From the NCBI RefSeq assembly GCF_000014045.1, contig NC_008209.1, forward strand, positions 620,001 to 684,000: a stretch of 64,000 bases of DNA, written 5' to 3'. Below the pieces are notes generated by a model. That model was not told the origin of the DNA, searched no databases, and saw nothing but the letters and a program-made list of their open reading frames with translations. The stretch comes from Roseobacter denitrificans OCh 114 (lineage in GTDB: Bacteria; Pseudomonadota; Alphaproteobacteria; Rhodobacterales; Rhodobacteraceae). Of the stretch, positions 55,692 to 63,940 are shown one piece after another. Numbering within the stretch: position 1 is the first letter of the stretch; each line of letters begins with the position of its first letter. Both the position numbers and the translations under genes were made by a program.

Positions 55692-56252
55692 GTGAATATG
55701 TGGTTCTATATCCTGATCGGTGCGCTTCTCGCGTTCACCCTTGTCTGGATGCGGCGTACCTTCTGGAGTTTCACCGCGCAGACCCCGGAGGATTACGAAG
55801 ATGAAAACCCCGCATTCGACGTGCGCGAACACCTCAATGGCCCGATCCTGTGCGAAGGTGTGATCTATGGCCCACTGGGCCGTGTCAGCAGCCGTTTTGT
55901 CGCTGATTTCGATGCCTCGTGGGAAGGCAACACGGGTGTTATGAAAGAACGGTTCGTCTATGACGATGGCACCGTTCAGGATCGCGAATGGCATCTGACG
56001 CTCGGAAATGACGGTAAAATCCGCGCCTTGGCGTCCGATGTTGTCGGGGAAGGACAAGGCAGGCAATCCGGTTCAACCGTGCTGTTGAAATACGACATTC
56101 GCCTTCCGGAGGCGTCAGGCGGTCATGTTCTCAATACCGTTGACTGGATGTATCTGACGCCGAATGGTACGATCATGAACCGCTCGCAGTTCAGAAAATT
56201 CGGCATCAAGGTTGCGGAGCTTGTCGCGACGATGCGGCCTAAGGAAGCATAA
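55692..56252 (+). CDS. DUF3833 domain-containing protein
   Basis: A 186-residue protein with one N-terminal membrane helix (FYILIGALLAFTLVWM) and a globular part containing HLNGPILCEGVIYGPLGRVSSRF, DGTVQDREWHLTLG and LNTVDWMYLTPNGTIMNRSQ, the DUF3833 pattern. Function unknown; predicted periplasmic and anchored. It is the fourth gene of the RpoE-linked operon, with 3- and 1-bp junctions to its neighbours. The start may be GTG 55692 or ATG 55698. Confidence 0.88.
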   Translation: MNMWFYILIGALLAFTLVWMRRTFWSFTAQTPEDYEDENPAFDVREHLNGPILCEGVIYGPLGRVSSRFVADFDASWEGNTGVMKERFVYDDGTVQDREWHLTLGNDGKIRALASDVVGEGQGRQSGSTVLLKYDIRLPEASGGHVLNTVDWMYLTPNGTIMNRSQFRKFGIKVAELVATMRPKEA

Positions 56253-56983
56253 TGCGTGACTGGAAAGGCAAACGATACTGGCTTGTTGGCGCAAGTGACG
56301 GTTTGGGCGCGGCGCTCGCGCTGAAGATGAGCCGCGCCGGCGCGCATGTCATCCTGTCCGCCCGGTCCGCGGATAAACTGGCCGCCGTTGCGGAAAACCT
56401 GCCGAATGAGGCTTCGGTTCAGGTGGTTGACGTGTCGGATGATGCAAGTGTCGATCAGGCCGCAAACGCAATCGGGCAGATAGATGGCGTCGTCTATCTG
56501 GCGGGCGTCTACTGGCCATTTGCGGCACAGGAGTGGGATGCCGAAAAAGCGACCGCGATGGCGGATATCAATTTCACCGGCCTGGTGCGTGTGATGGGGC
56601 GGATCGTGCCGCAATTCGTGTCCAGAGGCGCGGGCCATGTGGTGATCACCGGCAGTCTGTCGGGGTTTCGCGGGCTTCCCGGTTCGATCGGATACACGGC
56701 ATCAAAGGCCGGTACGATGTCGCTGGCGGAATGCATGTATGCGGACCTGCGCGGCAGCGGTGTGGACGTGCAGGTGTCAAACCCCGGCTTTATCAAGACG
56801 CAATTGACGGACAAGAACGACTTTTCCATGCCCTTCATCATGACACCGGATGAGGCAGCGGATCACATGTTCCGTCACATGAACACCAAGCGTTTCAAGA
56901 ACAGTTTTCCGACGCTGTTTTCATGGGTGTTTCGGGGCAGCCAATTCCTGCCGGACTGGCTTTATTTCCGTATCTTTTCCTGA
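56252..56983 (+). CDS. SDR family oxidoreductase
   Basis: A 243-residue short-chain dehydrogenase with VGASDGLGAALALKMSRAGAHVI (cofactor), VYLAGVYWPF, ITGSLSGFRGLPGSIGYTASKAGTM (Ser, Tyr-x3-Lys) and NPGFIKTQLTDKN. It closes the RpoE-linked operon and overlaps the DUF3833 stop by 1 bp (TAATG). Its substrate is unknown; lipid-derived carbonyls would suit an oxidative-stress operon. Confidence 0.9.
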   Translation: MRDWKGKRYWLVGASDGLGAALALKMSRAGAHVILSARSADKLAAVAENLPNEASVQVVDVSDDASVDQAANAIGQIDGVVYLAGVYWPFAAQEWDAEKATAMADINFTGLVRVMGRIVPQFVSRGAGHVVITGSLSGFRGLPGSIGYTASKAGTMSLAECMYADLRGSGVDVQVSNPGFIKTQLTDKNDFSMPFIMTPDEAADHMFRHMNTKRFKNSFPTLFSWVFRGSQFLPDWLYFRIFS

Positions 56984-56986
56984 GCG

Positions 56987-58039
56987 CTAAAGCCTGTCGC
57001 GGTGCGTCCTGTAGGTCGTCGCAGCGCGTTGCCAGATAGCGCTATTGTCCTTCAGGGACATCAGCGTCGGCAGCAATTGCGCGGCATAATCCTGACTGCT
57101 TTCGAGCGGCAACAGCGAGGGCAGGTTGTCGATGGCCGTCACATCGAGCATCGGTTGATCATGCACGCGTCGCGCCGGTTCTGCCCATGTCGTCGTCCGG
57201 TCATAGACCTTGATCGGGGAAAAATCGCTGTCCGGGTCGCAGGCAATATCCGCGATGACCGATAGCCGTCGCGCAGCGTCTGCGGTCTGTGCAGGGACGA
57301 AAACCGGCGTGCCGGGACGCGCCAGCACACAGTTGAAAAACAGATCATGCGCCAGCACCTCGGGGAAAGGGCCGCCACCTGTGGTTTCGGCCATATCCCA
57401 TTTCGTGCAGGCAACACCCATCGCCGTGCACAGATCGAAAACACCCGTTCCGACGCGCCCCAGCGCACCGATGATCAGGGCCGTCGGGCGGTGCGTGCCC
57501 GTTGCCAGCAGATCGCTTTGCAGATCGGCCAGCAGATGCGTGGAACTGTCATGAGGCGTGACCGGGCCTGCGATACTGCCCCTTTGTTGCGCGGCCCAGC
57601 ATTTCAGCGCGACCGCCGCCCCGGCGTAGCCTGCCCAGTATCCAAAGGCGGCAACCCGTCGGTTCTGATCATCCACCAGATATTCCAGATCCAGCAGCGT
57701 GCCACCGCCCGCTTTGAAGCGTTGCAACAGAACGCGTCCCGCTGGTTGCCCCTTGAACGCGTGACCAAACATGATGTGACGGTGCGGCAGGGGCGTTCCA
57801 TCCTCGGGCAGCTCTTTCAGGCCGAAGATGATCGCGTCTTTCGGCGCATCGGGCCAGCTGTGCGCGGGGGCCATCGTGCAGCCTGTCGCGGCGTAGGCGG
57901 CATCGGGAATGACGCGCGTCGGGCTTTGTTCAACCGTGAGGGTGATGCCCGATGCAATCAGCTGGCGTGCCCCATCAGGCGTCAACCCGACGCGCGTTTC
58001 ATTGTCGCGTTGTTCAGCGCGTACCCAAAGATGTGTCAT
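56987..58039 (-). CDS. Saccharopine dehydrogenase-like protein (lysine-forming type)
   Basis: A 350-residue protein of the NAD-dependent saccharopine dehydrogenase (L-lysine-forming)/alanine dehydrogenase fold: LWVRAEQRDNETRVGLTPDG, IFGLKELPEDGTPLPHRHIMFGHAFKGQ, LIIGALGRVGTGVFDLC (cofactor) and IADIACDPDSDFSPI. It resembles the fungal LYS1 type. Bacterial members may act in lysine or amino-acid catabolism. It overlaps the upstream GST gene by 4 bp. Confidence 0.88.
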   Translation of the reverse strand: MTHLWVRAEQRDNETRVGLTPDGARQLIASGITLTVEQSPTRVIPDAAYAATGCTMAPAHSWPDAPKDAIIFGLKELPEDGTPLPHRHIMFGHAFKGQPAGRVLLQRFKAGGGTLLDLEYLVDDQNRRVAAFGYWAGYAGAAVALKCWAAQQRGSIAGPVTPHDSSTHLLADLQSDLLATGTHRPTALIIGALGRVGTGVFDLCTAMGVACTKWDMAETTGGGPFPEVLAHDLFFNCVLARPGTPVFVPAQTADAARRLSVIADIACDPDSDFSPIKVYDRTTTWAEPARRVHDQPMLDVTAIDNLPSLLPLESSQDYAAQLLPTLMSLKDNSAIWQRAATTYRTHRDRL

Positions 58040-58656
58040 GCCGGTAGCATCCCCGCCTTTACTGCCTGACGCACGCCATCGCGCGCCCGCATCCGTTTGT
58101 CAAACGCGGTGATCTTGGGAAAATCATCCAAACGCACTCCGTCCCCCTCCAGCCACGAACAGACGACAAACAGGTAAGGGTCCGCGAGGGACAGACGATC
58201 CCCGGTGACAAAATCGCCCTTCAGGCAATGGTCCTCAACGTATCGTGCATTTTGCGTCATATTCAGCGTCGCCCTGGCGGCCATATCCGCGAGGCTTTCG
58301 GGGTGATCTGCCCAGCGGTTGCCGCGCAGGCGGTGCGCGTGGTTCACATGCATGGTCGAGGCAAGATAATACATCACGGCGCGCATATGTGCAGCCTTCA
58401 GCGGGTCCTGCGGCACAAGGGCGGCCTGCGGGGCGAGGGCTGCGATGTATTCAAGGATCGCGCCGGTTTCGGTTAGAAGGTTGCCACCTGTGTCGAGTGT
58501 CGGGACGCGGCCTTTGGGGTTGAGGCCGAGGTAGGGTGCCTTTGTCTGCTCTGCATCCGCAAAACTCACTTTGACAGGCTCAAATGGCAGTTGTGCTTCG
58601 TAAAGGGTGATTGCGACGGCAACCGCGATCGAACCGGGCGAATAATAGAGACGCAT
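58036..58656 (-). CDS. Glutathione S-transferase family protein
   Basis: A 206-residue protein starting MRLYYSPGSIAVAVAITLYE, with the thioredoxin-fold N-domain (KAPYLGLNPKGRVPTLDTGGNLLTETGAILEYI) and an alpha-helical C-domain (DRLSLADPYLFVVCSWLEG). The active-site Ser/Cys position near YSPGS suggests a bacterial-type GST. AAGGAGC precedes the ATG at 58656. It overlaps the saccharopine-type gene. Confidence 0.93.
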   Translation of the reverse strand: MRLYYSPGSIAVAVAITLYEAQLPFEPVKVSFADAEQTKAPYLGLNPKGRVPTLDTGGNLLTETGAILEYIAALAPQAALVPQDPLKAAHMRAVMYYLASTMHVNHAHRLRGNRWADHPESLADMAARATLNMTQNARYVEDHCLKGDFVTGDRLSLADPYLFVVCSWLEGDGVRLDDFPKITAFDKRMRARDGVRQAVKAGMLPA

Positions 58657-58666
58657 GGAAGCTCCT

Positions 58667-59320
58667 TCAGACGTGGGTCTGGGCGAAGTGGCGGCTTGGG
58701 TCTTCCAGATGCGGAATCGCGTTGAACATGGTCGGCGACAACTGCCCGCCAATGGGGAACAGCCGATGTTGCGACGTATTGTAGATGGCGAGCGCGAGTT
58801 GCGCCATGGCGCCGATGTCCAGCCGCAGGACCTGCCGCATGGCACAGGCAATCAGCCCACCGGAGGTGACGACCAATGCGGGTCCGTCCCCCTCAGCTAT
58901 TTCGCGCAGAACGTCCGAAATCCGGGCTTCAAATTCGCAAAACCGTTCCGGTGCCCCGGCGATCTCATCCCTTTGCCACGCGGCAAAGAGCATGGGCAAA
59001 TGGGTCGTGAAACCTGCCTGATCCGTCGGAAAGGGAACCCCGTGTTCTTTTTCCATGGCACGCGCAAGTGTCAGGTATTCCAGCTCATTCAGGCGCGCGT
59101 CCCTGATCGGTGTCAGGCCCATTTGCATGGCCGCTTCGGTTTCGACGTGCCGCCGCAAGGTGCCGGTGAAAAGCCGTGCGTGATGTTGGTTTTGCGCCTT
59201 CAGATGTGCCCCCAGCCACGCGGATTGCTGATGGCCCAAGGTGCTCAACTTGTCGTAGCTTTGCTCGTCAGTGGCACCTGAATTTGCCTGACCGTGGCGA
59301 ATAAGGGTAATGTGGGACAT
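58667..59320 (-). CDS. Histidine phosphatase family protein
   Basis: A 217-residue phosphatase with the signature LIRHGQANSG near the N-terminus (catalytic His), the second Arg in FTGTLRRHVETE, Glu in LNELEYL and the second His region LVVTSGGLIACAM, where the usual GGH reads SGG. That substitution needs care: the second catalytic His is not where I expect it. The start at 59320 (MSHITLIRHG) is preferred over 59398. It lies 10 bp before the GST gene. Confidence 0.87.
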   Translation of the reverse strand: MSHITLIRHGQANSGATDEQSYDKLSTLGHQQSAWLGAHLKAQNQHHARLFTGTLRRHVETEAAMQMGLTPIRDARLNELEYLTLARAMEKEHGVPFPTDQAGFTTHLPMLFAAWQRDEIAGAPERFCEFEARISDVLREIAEGDGPALVVTSGGLIACAMRQVLRLDIGAMAQLALAIYNTSQHRLFPIGGQLSPTMFNAIPHLEDPSRHFAQTHV

Positions 59321-59653
59321 GCGTTCTTTCTGCTTGGTATCGCTTTTATTAAGCCACTGCGTTGCGGGTTGAAAGACCACTTGGATTGCGTGATGCACAT
59401 CGCAGGCTTTTCCCGCTGAACGACGCTGCGGGTTTGCTTGCTTGAAAACTGTCGCGCGATTGATGTTGAGGACAGCGTTTTCGATCCCGATGGTTTGGCG
59501 CGCGTCTTCGAGATTCTGGCCCCGTCGCAGTCAGGCGGTGGCCAAATGAAACTAAAAAGTTGACCTTCATCTGAAAACTTACATTGTTGTGCACACGACG
59601 GTCAAAAAACGACCGCACTTGCCTTTCAATGGCAAGGTCTGGGAGGACGAAAA
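59321..59653. other. Divergent intergenic region, with gene-like remnant
   Basis: The 333 bp between the phosphatase and acyl-CoA synthetase starts hold no complete gene. A plus-strand stretch (about 59352-59563) looks coding in two pieces and is listed separately. A possible -35 TTGACC occurs at 59560, but no clear -10 pairs with it. GGGAGG at 59641 is the ribosome site of the TTG start at 59654. Confidence 0.5.
59352..59563 (+). pseudogene. Possible gene remnant broken by a 4-bp duplication
   Basis: One frame reads VERPLGLRDAHRRLF then PLNDAAGLL; another continues LLENCRAIDVEDSVFDP and GLARVFEILAPSQSGG to a TGA at 59561-59563. They join exactly if one copy of the duplicated GCTT in TTGCTTGCTTGAA (about 59434-59446) is removed. 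Codon use looks coding. I do not recognise the family, and no good start is seen, so this is a tentative remnant. Confidence 0.3.
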
Positions 59654-61624
59654 TTGAATACTGTTCCAACGCAGGTCGACGGACCACAGTCCGTCCCGGC
59701 GCTGCTGCATCGTAATGCCAAAGAGTTCGCGGACGCACCTGCGTATCGCGAGAAAGAGTACGGGATCTGGCAGTCGTGGACATGGGCCGAGACCTTGGAA
59801 GAGGTCGAAGCGCTGGCCCTTGGGCTTGTTGACTTGGGTGTGCAGGAAGGTGACTTCATTGCAGTCATCGGGCGCAATCGGCCCCGGCTTTACTGGGCAA
59901 TGATCGCTGCAGAGATGGTCGGCGCGGTGCCGGTTCCGCTCTATCAGGATGCGGTGGCCGAAGAGATGGCCTATGTCCTGAGCCACTGTGGTGCGCGTTT
60001 CGTGATCGTGGGCGATCAGGAGCAGGTCGATAAGGTCATCGAAATCGGTGACCAACTGCCCAGTTTCGAGCAGATGATCTATCTCGACCCGCGCGGTCTG
60101 CGCAAATACGATCATTCGAAACTGCACCAGTATACACATGTGCAGGATGCAGGCCGCGCCAAGCGGGACGAACTGCTGCCCGAAATCACGGCCCGGCAGG
60201 CCAAGCTGAATTACGACAGCACCTGCGTCATGCTCTATACGTCCGGCACTACGGGCAAGCCAAAAGGGGTGGTGCTGAGCAACCGCAATGTGATTGAGAC
60301 TTCCAAATCATCCTCGGAATTTGATGATCTGCGGCAAACGGATTCGATCCTTGCCTATTTGCCGATGGCATGGGTCGGGGATTTCATTTTTTCCGTCGGT
60401 CAGGCGCTGTGGACAGGGTTTTGCACCAACTGCCCGGAAAGTGCCGAGACAATGCACACCGACCTGCGTGAGATTGGTCCGACCTATTACTTTGCACCGC
60501 CGCGCGTTTTCGAGACGCAGTTGACCAATGTGATGATCCGTATGGAAGACGCAGGCCGGTTCAAAAAATGGCTGTTTGACTATTTCATGGCCCATGCGCG
60601 CCGCGTCGGGCCGGATATTCTGGATGGTCAACCGGTGAACCAATGGGACCGCTTCAAATACAACATTGGCGAATTGGCGATTTACGGGCCCCTCAAGAAT
60701 ACATTGGGGTTCAGCCGGATTCGGGTGGGGTACACGGCTGGCGAAGCGATCGGGCCCGAGATTTTCGACTTTTTTCGCTCACTCGGGATCAACCTCAAGC
60801 AGCTTTACGGGCAGACCGAAGCGACCGTGTTCATCACCGCGCAACCCGATGGCGAGGTGCGATCCGACACGGTTGGTGTGACCTGCCCCGGTGTTGAATT
60901 GAAGATCGCGGAGAATGGCGAAGTCTTTTACCGCAGTCCGGGCGTGTTTGTCGAATATTTCAAAAACCCCGAAAGCACGGCAGACACCAAGGACGCCGAG
61001 GGTTGGGTGGCCACGGGGGATGCGGGCTTTATCGAAGAGGACACGGGCCACCTGAGGATCATCGACCGCGCCAAGGATGTCGGGAAAATGGCCGACGGAT
61101 CCCTCTTTGCGCCGAAATACGCCGAGAATAAGCTCAAGTTTTTCCCGAATATTCTGGAAGCGGTCGTGTTTGGCAACGGGCGCGACGAATGCACGGCCTT
61201 TATCAACATCGACCTGACTGCCGTAGGTAACTGGGCGGAGCGGAACAACATTGGCTACGCGTCCTATCAGGAACTGGCGCGTCACCCGCAGGTGATGGGC
61301 ATGATTCAGGAACACGTCGAAGAAGTGAACGCATCCGTCGCCGAGGATGTGATGCTGTCGGGCTGTCAGGTTCATCGTTTTGTGGTGCTGCACAAGGAAC
61401 TGGACGCGGATGATGGCGAGCTGACCCGCACCCGCAAGGTGCGCCGTCGGATCATCGAAGAGAAATACGCCGATATCATTGCAGCACTCTATGATGGGTC
61501 GCCCGAGGTCTCGACTGTGACCGAAGTGACCTATGAAGACGGGCGCAAGGGCTCAATCTCCGCAACGCTGGAAGTTCGGGTGGCAGCGGTGCACCCGGTT
61601 GGCGCAAGGATGGCAGCGCAATGA
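59654..61624 (+). CDS. AMP-dependent acyl-CoA synthetase (long-chain type)
   Basis: A 656-residue adenylate-forming ligase: LYTSGTTGKPKGVVLSNRN (P-loop), LPMAWVGDFIF, LYGQTEATVFITAQPDGEV, and GWVATGDAGFIEED then LRIIDRAKDVGKM. It activates a carboxylic acid with ATP and CoA. Its TTG start at 59654 is supported by GGGAGG 7 bp upstream; no ATG nearby fits. It is followed by LivG and LivH genes, an arrangement that suggests import and activation of the same acid. Confidence 0.92.
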   Translation: MNTVPTQVDGPQSVPALLHRNAKEFADAPAYREKEYGIWQSWTWAETLEEVEALALGLVDLGVQEGDFIAVIGRNRPRLYWAMIAAEMVGAVPVPLYQDAVAEEMAYVLSHCGARFVIVGDQEQVDKVIEIGDQLPSFEQMIYLDPRGLRKYDHSKLHQYTHVQDAGRAKRDELLPEITARQAKLNYDSTCVMLYTSGTTGKPKGVVLSNRNVIETSKSSSEFDDLRQTDSILAYLPMAWVGDFIFSVGQALWTGFCTNCPESAETMHTDLREIGPTYYFAPPRVFETQLTNVMIRMEDAGRFKKWLFDYFMAHARRVGPDILDGQPVNQWDRFKYNIGELAIYGPLKNTLGFSRIRVGYTAGEAIGPEIFDFFRSLGINLKQLYGQTEATVFITAQPDGEVRSDTVGVTCPGVELKIAENGEVFYRSPGVFVEYFKNPESTADTKDAEGWVATGDAGFIEEDTGHLRIIDRAKDVGKMADGSLFAPKYAENKLKFFPNILEAVVFGNGRDECTAFINIDLTAVGNWAERNNIGYASYQELARHPQVMGMIQEHVEEVNASVAEDVMLSGCQVHRFVVLHKELDADDGELTRTRKVRRRIIEEKYADIIAALYDGSPEVSTVTEVTYEDGRKGSISATLEVRVAAVHPVGARMAAQ

Positions 61625-61661
61625 TGCACGCGGCGTGCCCCCTCGTTTATCAGAGGTATGA

Positions 61662-62480
61662 ATGAAAGATACTATTGACGGCTACGTGACCGAAGATGGC
61701 CGCCGGATCGGTCCGGTGGTGATGGAGATGAAGAACATCACCCTGCGCTTTGGTGGGGTGGAGGCGATCAAGGACATCTCGTTCGACATCCGGGAGGGCG
61801 AAATCCGGGCCATCATCGGGCCGAACGGGGCCGGGAAGTCTTCGATGCTGAACGTGATTTCCGGGTTCTATGTCCCGCAAGAGGGGCAGGTGTTTTACAA
61901 AGGTGCGCAGCGTCCGGCGATGAAACCCTATCAGGTGGCGCGTCAGGGCATTGCGCGCACGTTCCAGAACATCGCCTTGTTCGAAGGCATGTCAGTGCTC
62001 GACAATGTGATGACTGGGCGTCTGACGCATATGAAAACCAACATCTGGCGGCAGGCGATCTGGCGTGGCAAAGCCGAAGCCGAAGAGACTGAAAACCGGG
62101 AAGTTGCTGAAAAGATTATTGATTTCCTCGAAATTCAGGCGATCCGCAAAACGCCGGTATCCCGGCTGCCCTATGGGTTGAAGAAGCGTGTGGAACTGGC
62201 GCGGGCCTTGGCGGCGGAGCCGTCTTTGTTGCTGCTGGATGAGCCGATGGCGGGCATGAACGTGGAGGAAAAGGAGGATATGAGCCGCTTTATCCTTGAT
62301 GTGAACGATGAATTCGGCACGACGATTGCGCTGATCGAGCATGACATGGGCGTGGTCATGGACCTTTCAGACCGGGTGGTTGTGATGGATTACGGCAAAA
62401 AGATCGGCGACGGCACGCCGGACGAGGTGCGCAACAATCAGGCGGTGATCGACGCCTATCTGGGGGTGGCGCATGACTGA
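61662..62480 (+). CDS. Branched-chain amino acid-type ABC transporter ATP-binding protein (LivG-like)
   Basis: A 272-residue ATPase with Walker A GPNGAGKSS (about 60-68), signature region LPYGLKKRVELARALA, Walker B LLLLDEPMAGMN and the switch His in LIEHDMGVVM. The FGGVEAIKDISFDI start is typical of LivG. It pairs with the permease gene downstream. Genes for LivM, LivF and the binding protein should follow past the window edge. Confidence 0.93.
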   Translation: MKDTIDGYVTEDGRRIGPVVMEMKNITLRFGGVEAIKDISFDIREGEIRAIIGPNGAGKSSMLNVISGFYVPQEGQVFYKGAQRPAMKPYQVARQGIARTFQNIALFEGMSVLDNVMTGRLTHMKTNIWRQAIWRGKAEAEETENREVAEKIIDFLEIQAIRKTPVSRLPYGLKKRVELARALAAEPSLLLLDEPMAGMNVEEKEDMSRFILDVNDEFGTTIALIEHDMGVVMDLSDRVVVMDYGKKIGDGTPDEVRNNQAVIDAYLGVAHD

Positions 62481-62488
62481 TTTGGGGC

Positions 62489-62532
62489 GTCGGTATCACG
62501 TCGGTATGACGTCGGTATTGCGTCGGTGCGGC
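62489..62532 (+). repeat. Four tandem 11-bp units between livG-like and livH-like genes
   Basis: GTCGGTATCAC, GTCGGTATGAC, GTCGGTATTGC and GTCGGTGCGGC follow each other at 62489-62532. The first eight bases are constant in three units; the last unit has drifted. The 101-bp gap would otherwise be a normal intercistronic spacer. Confidence 0.75.
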
Positions 62533-62581
62533 GCTTCAACCGGCAAGCCCGCTCTCATTCGCTCACGCAGGGAGACTTCCG

Positions 62582-63571
62582 ATGCCTGAACAACTGCTTT
62601 GGACCGCCGAGGTTTTTCTGAACGGGCTGATGGCGGGCGTCCTTTATGCGCTCGTGGCGCTGGGCTTTGTGCTGATCTACAAGGCCAGCGGAATTTTCAA
62701 CTTTGCCCAAGGCGTCATGGCGCTTTTCGCGGCGATGACGCTTTACGGCATCATGAATGGTCAGGTGCCCTTTGCGCATCTGATCAATGCGATTTTCGGC
62801 ACGGAGATCCATTATTTCGGCTGGAATGTACCGGCGCTGGCGGCAATTTTCCTGACGATGTGCGTCATGGTGCTGTTCAGTTGGCTGGTGCAGCGATACA
62901 TCTTCCGGTTTTTGGTCGGGCAGGAGCCGATCATCCTGTTCATGGCGACCATCGGGCTGGCCTATTTCCTCGAAGGCGTTGGGGATTTGATGTGGGGCTC
63001 AGACATCAAAACGCTTGAAGTCGGCCTGCCGCAGGGCATCAACGAAACCATTGACGCCGTGACTTTCGAGGCCTTTGGGTACGGGTTTTTCATCGATAAT
63101 CTGGATATTGTGGCCTCGGTCGTGGCCGCCATTCTGGTGCTGGGCCTCGTGTTGTTTGCGCAATACACCAAGCAGGGCCGGGCCATGCGGGCGGTGGCGG
63201 ATGATCATCAGGCGGCCTTGTCCGTGGGTGTTTCGCTCAATTTCATCTGGATTCTGGTGTGGTCGCTGGCGGGTTTCGTGGCCCTTGTTGCCGGTATCAT
63301 GTGGGGGGCGAAATCGGGTGTGCAGTTTTCGCTGTCCCTTATTGCGCTCAAAGCGCTGCCGGTGCTGATGCTTGGCGGTTTCACCTCGATCCCCGGCGCG
63401 ATCGTTGGCGGTCTGATCATCGGGGTTGGTGAAAAACTGTTCGAGTTTCTGATTGGTCAGCCGTACCTTGGCGGCGCCACGGAAAACTGGTTTGCCTATA
63501 TGTTGGCGCTGGTATTCTTGCTGTTCCGGCCTCAGGGCCTCTTTGGGGAGAAGATCATTGAGCGCGTTTGA
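62582..63571 (+). CDS. Branched-chain amino acid-type ABC transporter permease (LivH-like)
   Basis: A 329-residue inner-membrane permease with about eight helices: LNGLMAGVLYALVALGFVLIYKASGIFNFAQG is the LivH signature, followed by RAMRAVADDHQAALSVGVS (the EAA-like coupling loop) and ALPVLMLGGFTSIPGAIVGGLIIG. It forms the channel with a LivM partner expected further right. It starts 101 bp after the ATPase gene. Confidence 0.93.
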   Translation: MPEQLLWTAEVFLNGLMAGVLYALVALGFVLIYKASGIFNFAQGVMALFAAMTLYGIMNGQVPFAHLINAIFGTEIHYFGWNVPALAAIFLTMCVMVLFSWLVQRYIFRFLVGQEPIILFMATIGLAYFLEGVGDLMWGSDIKTLEVGLPQGINETIDAVTFEAFGYGFFIDNLDIVASVVAAILVLGLVLFAQYTKQGRAMRAVADDHQAALSVGVSLNFIWILVWSLAGFVALVAGIMWGAKSGVQFSLSLIALKALPVLMLGGFTSIPGAIVGGLIIGVGEKLFEFLIGQPYLGGATENWFAYMLALVFLLFRPQGLFGEKIIERV

Positions 63572-63601
63572 CGTCATGGGGGCGCACCGGGGCGCGCAGC
63601 G

Positions 63602-63940
63602 TCAGTCGTCCTTGACCTGCAACAAGGCCACGCTGAGCGCTGCGAGGATCGTCACGCCCAGGGTCAGCGCCAGATTGAGATCGGGCAGGAACAGCAAGGT
63701 CAGGCTGATGCACAGGCTCATCACCAACAGGCAGACCACCAGACCGAGACCCAATGCGGAGGACCCCTGCCGTCGCGCCTTGCGGGCCGTGGGTGCCGGG
63801 GTGATGTCGATGAAATCGCTTTCTGCGTCTTCGATGTCCTGCAGAAGCTGCCCGCGTGCCGCTTCATACTCCGCCGGGGTGATCTCCCCCCGGTCCAGCC
63901 GCGCATCCAGATTTCTGATTTCGTTCAGTACCGCCGTCAT
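63602..63940 (-). CDS. Small SHOCT-like membrane protein
   Basis: A 112-residue protein: an N-terminal helix-turn region LNEIRNLDARLDRGEITPAEYEAARGQLLQDIEDAE resembling the SHOCT motif (short, oligomerisation-type), a basic linker and two C-terminal membrane helices (about 64-85 and 88-105). The ATG at 63940 follows GGAG; an in-frame GTG at 63949 is the alternative. Function unknown. It is convergent with the LivH gene. Confidence 0.7.
   Translation of the reverse strand: MTAVLNEIRNLDARLDRGEITPAEYEAARGQLLQDIEDAESDFIDITPAPTARKARRQGSSALGLGLVVCLLVMSLCISLTLLFLPDLNLALTLGVTILAALSVALLQVKDD

Noticed and set aside
62489..62532. Short tandem units as a possible CRISPR array
   Set aside because: Units are only 11 bp with no unique spacers between them.
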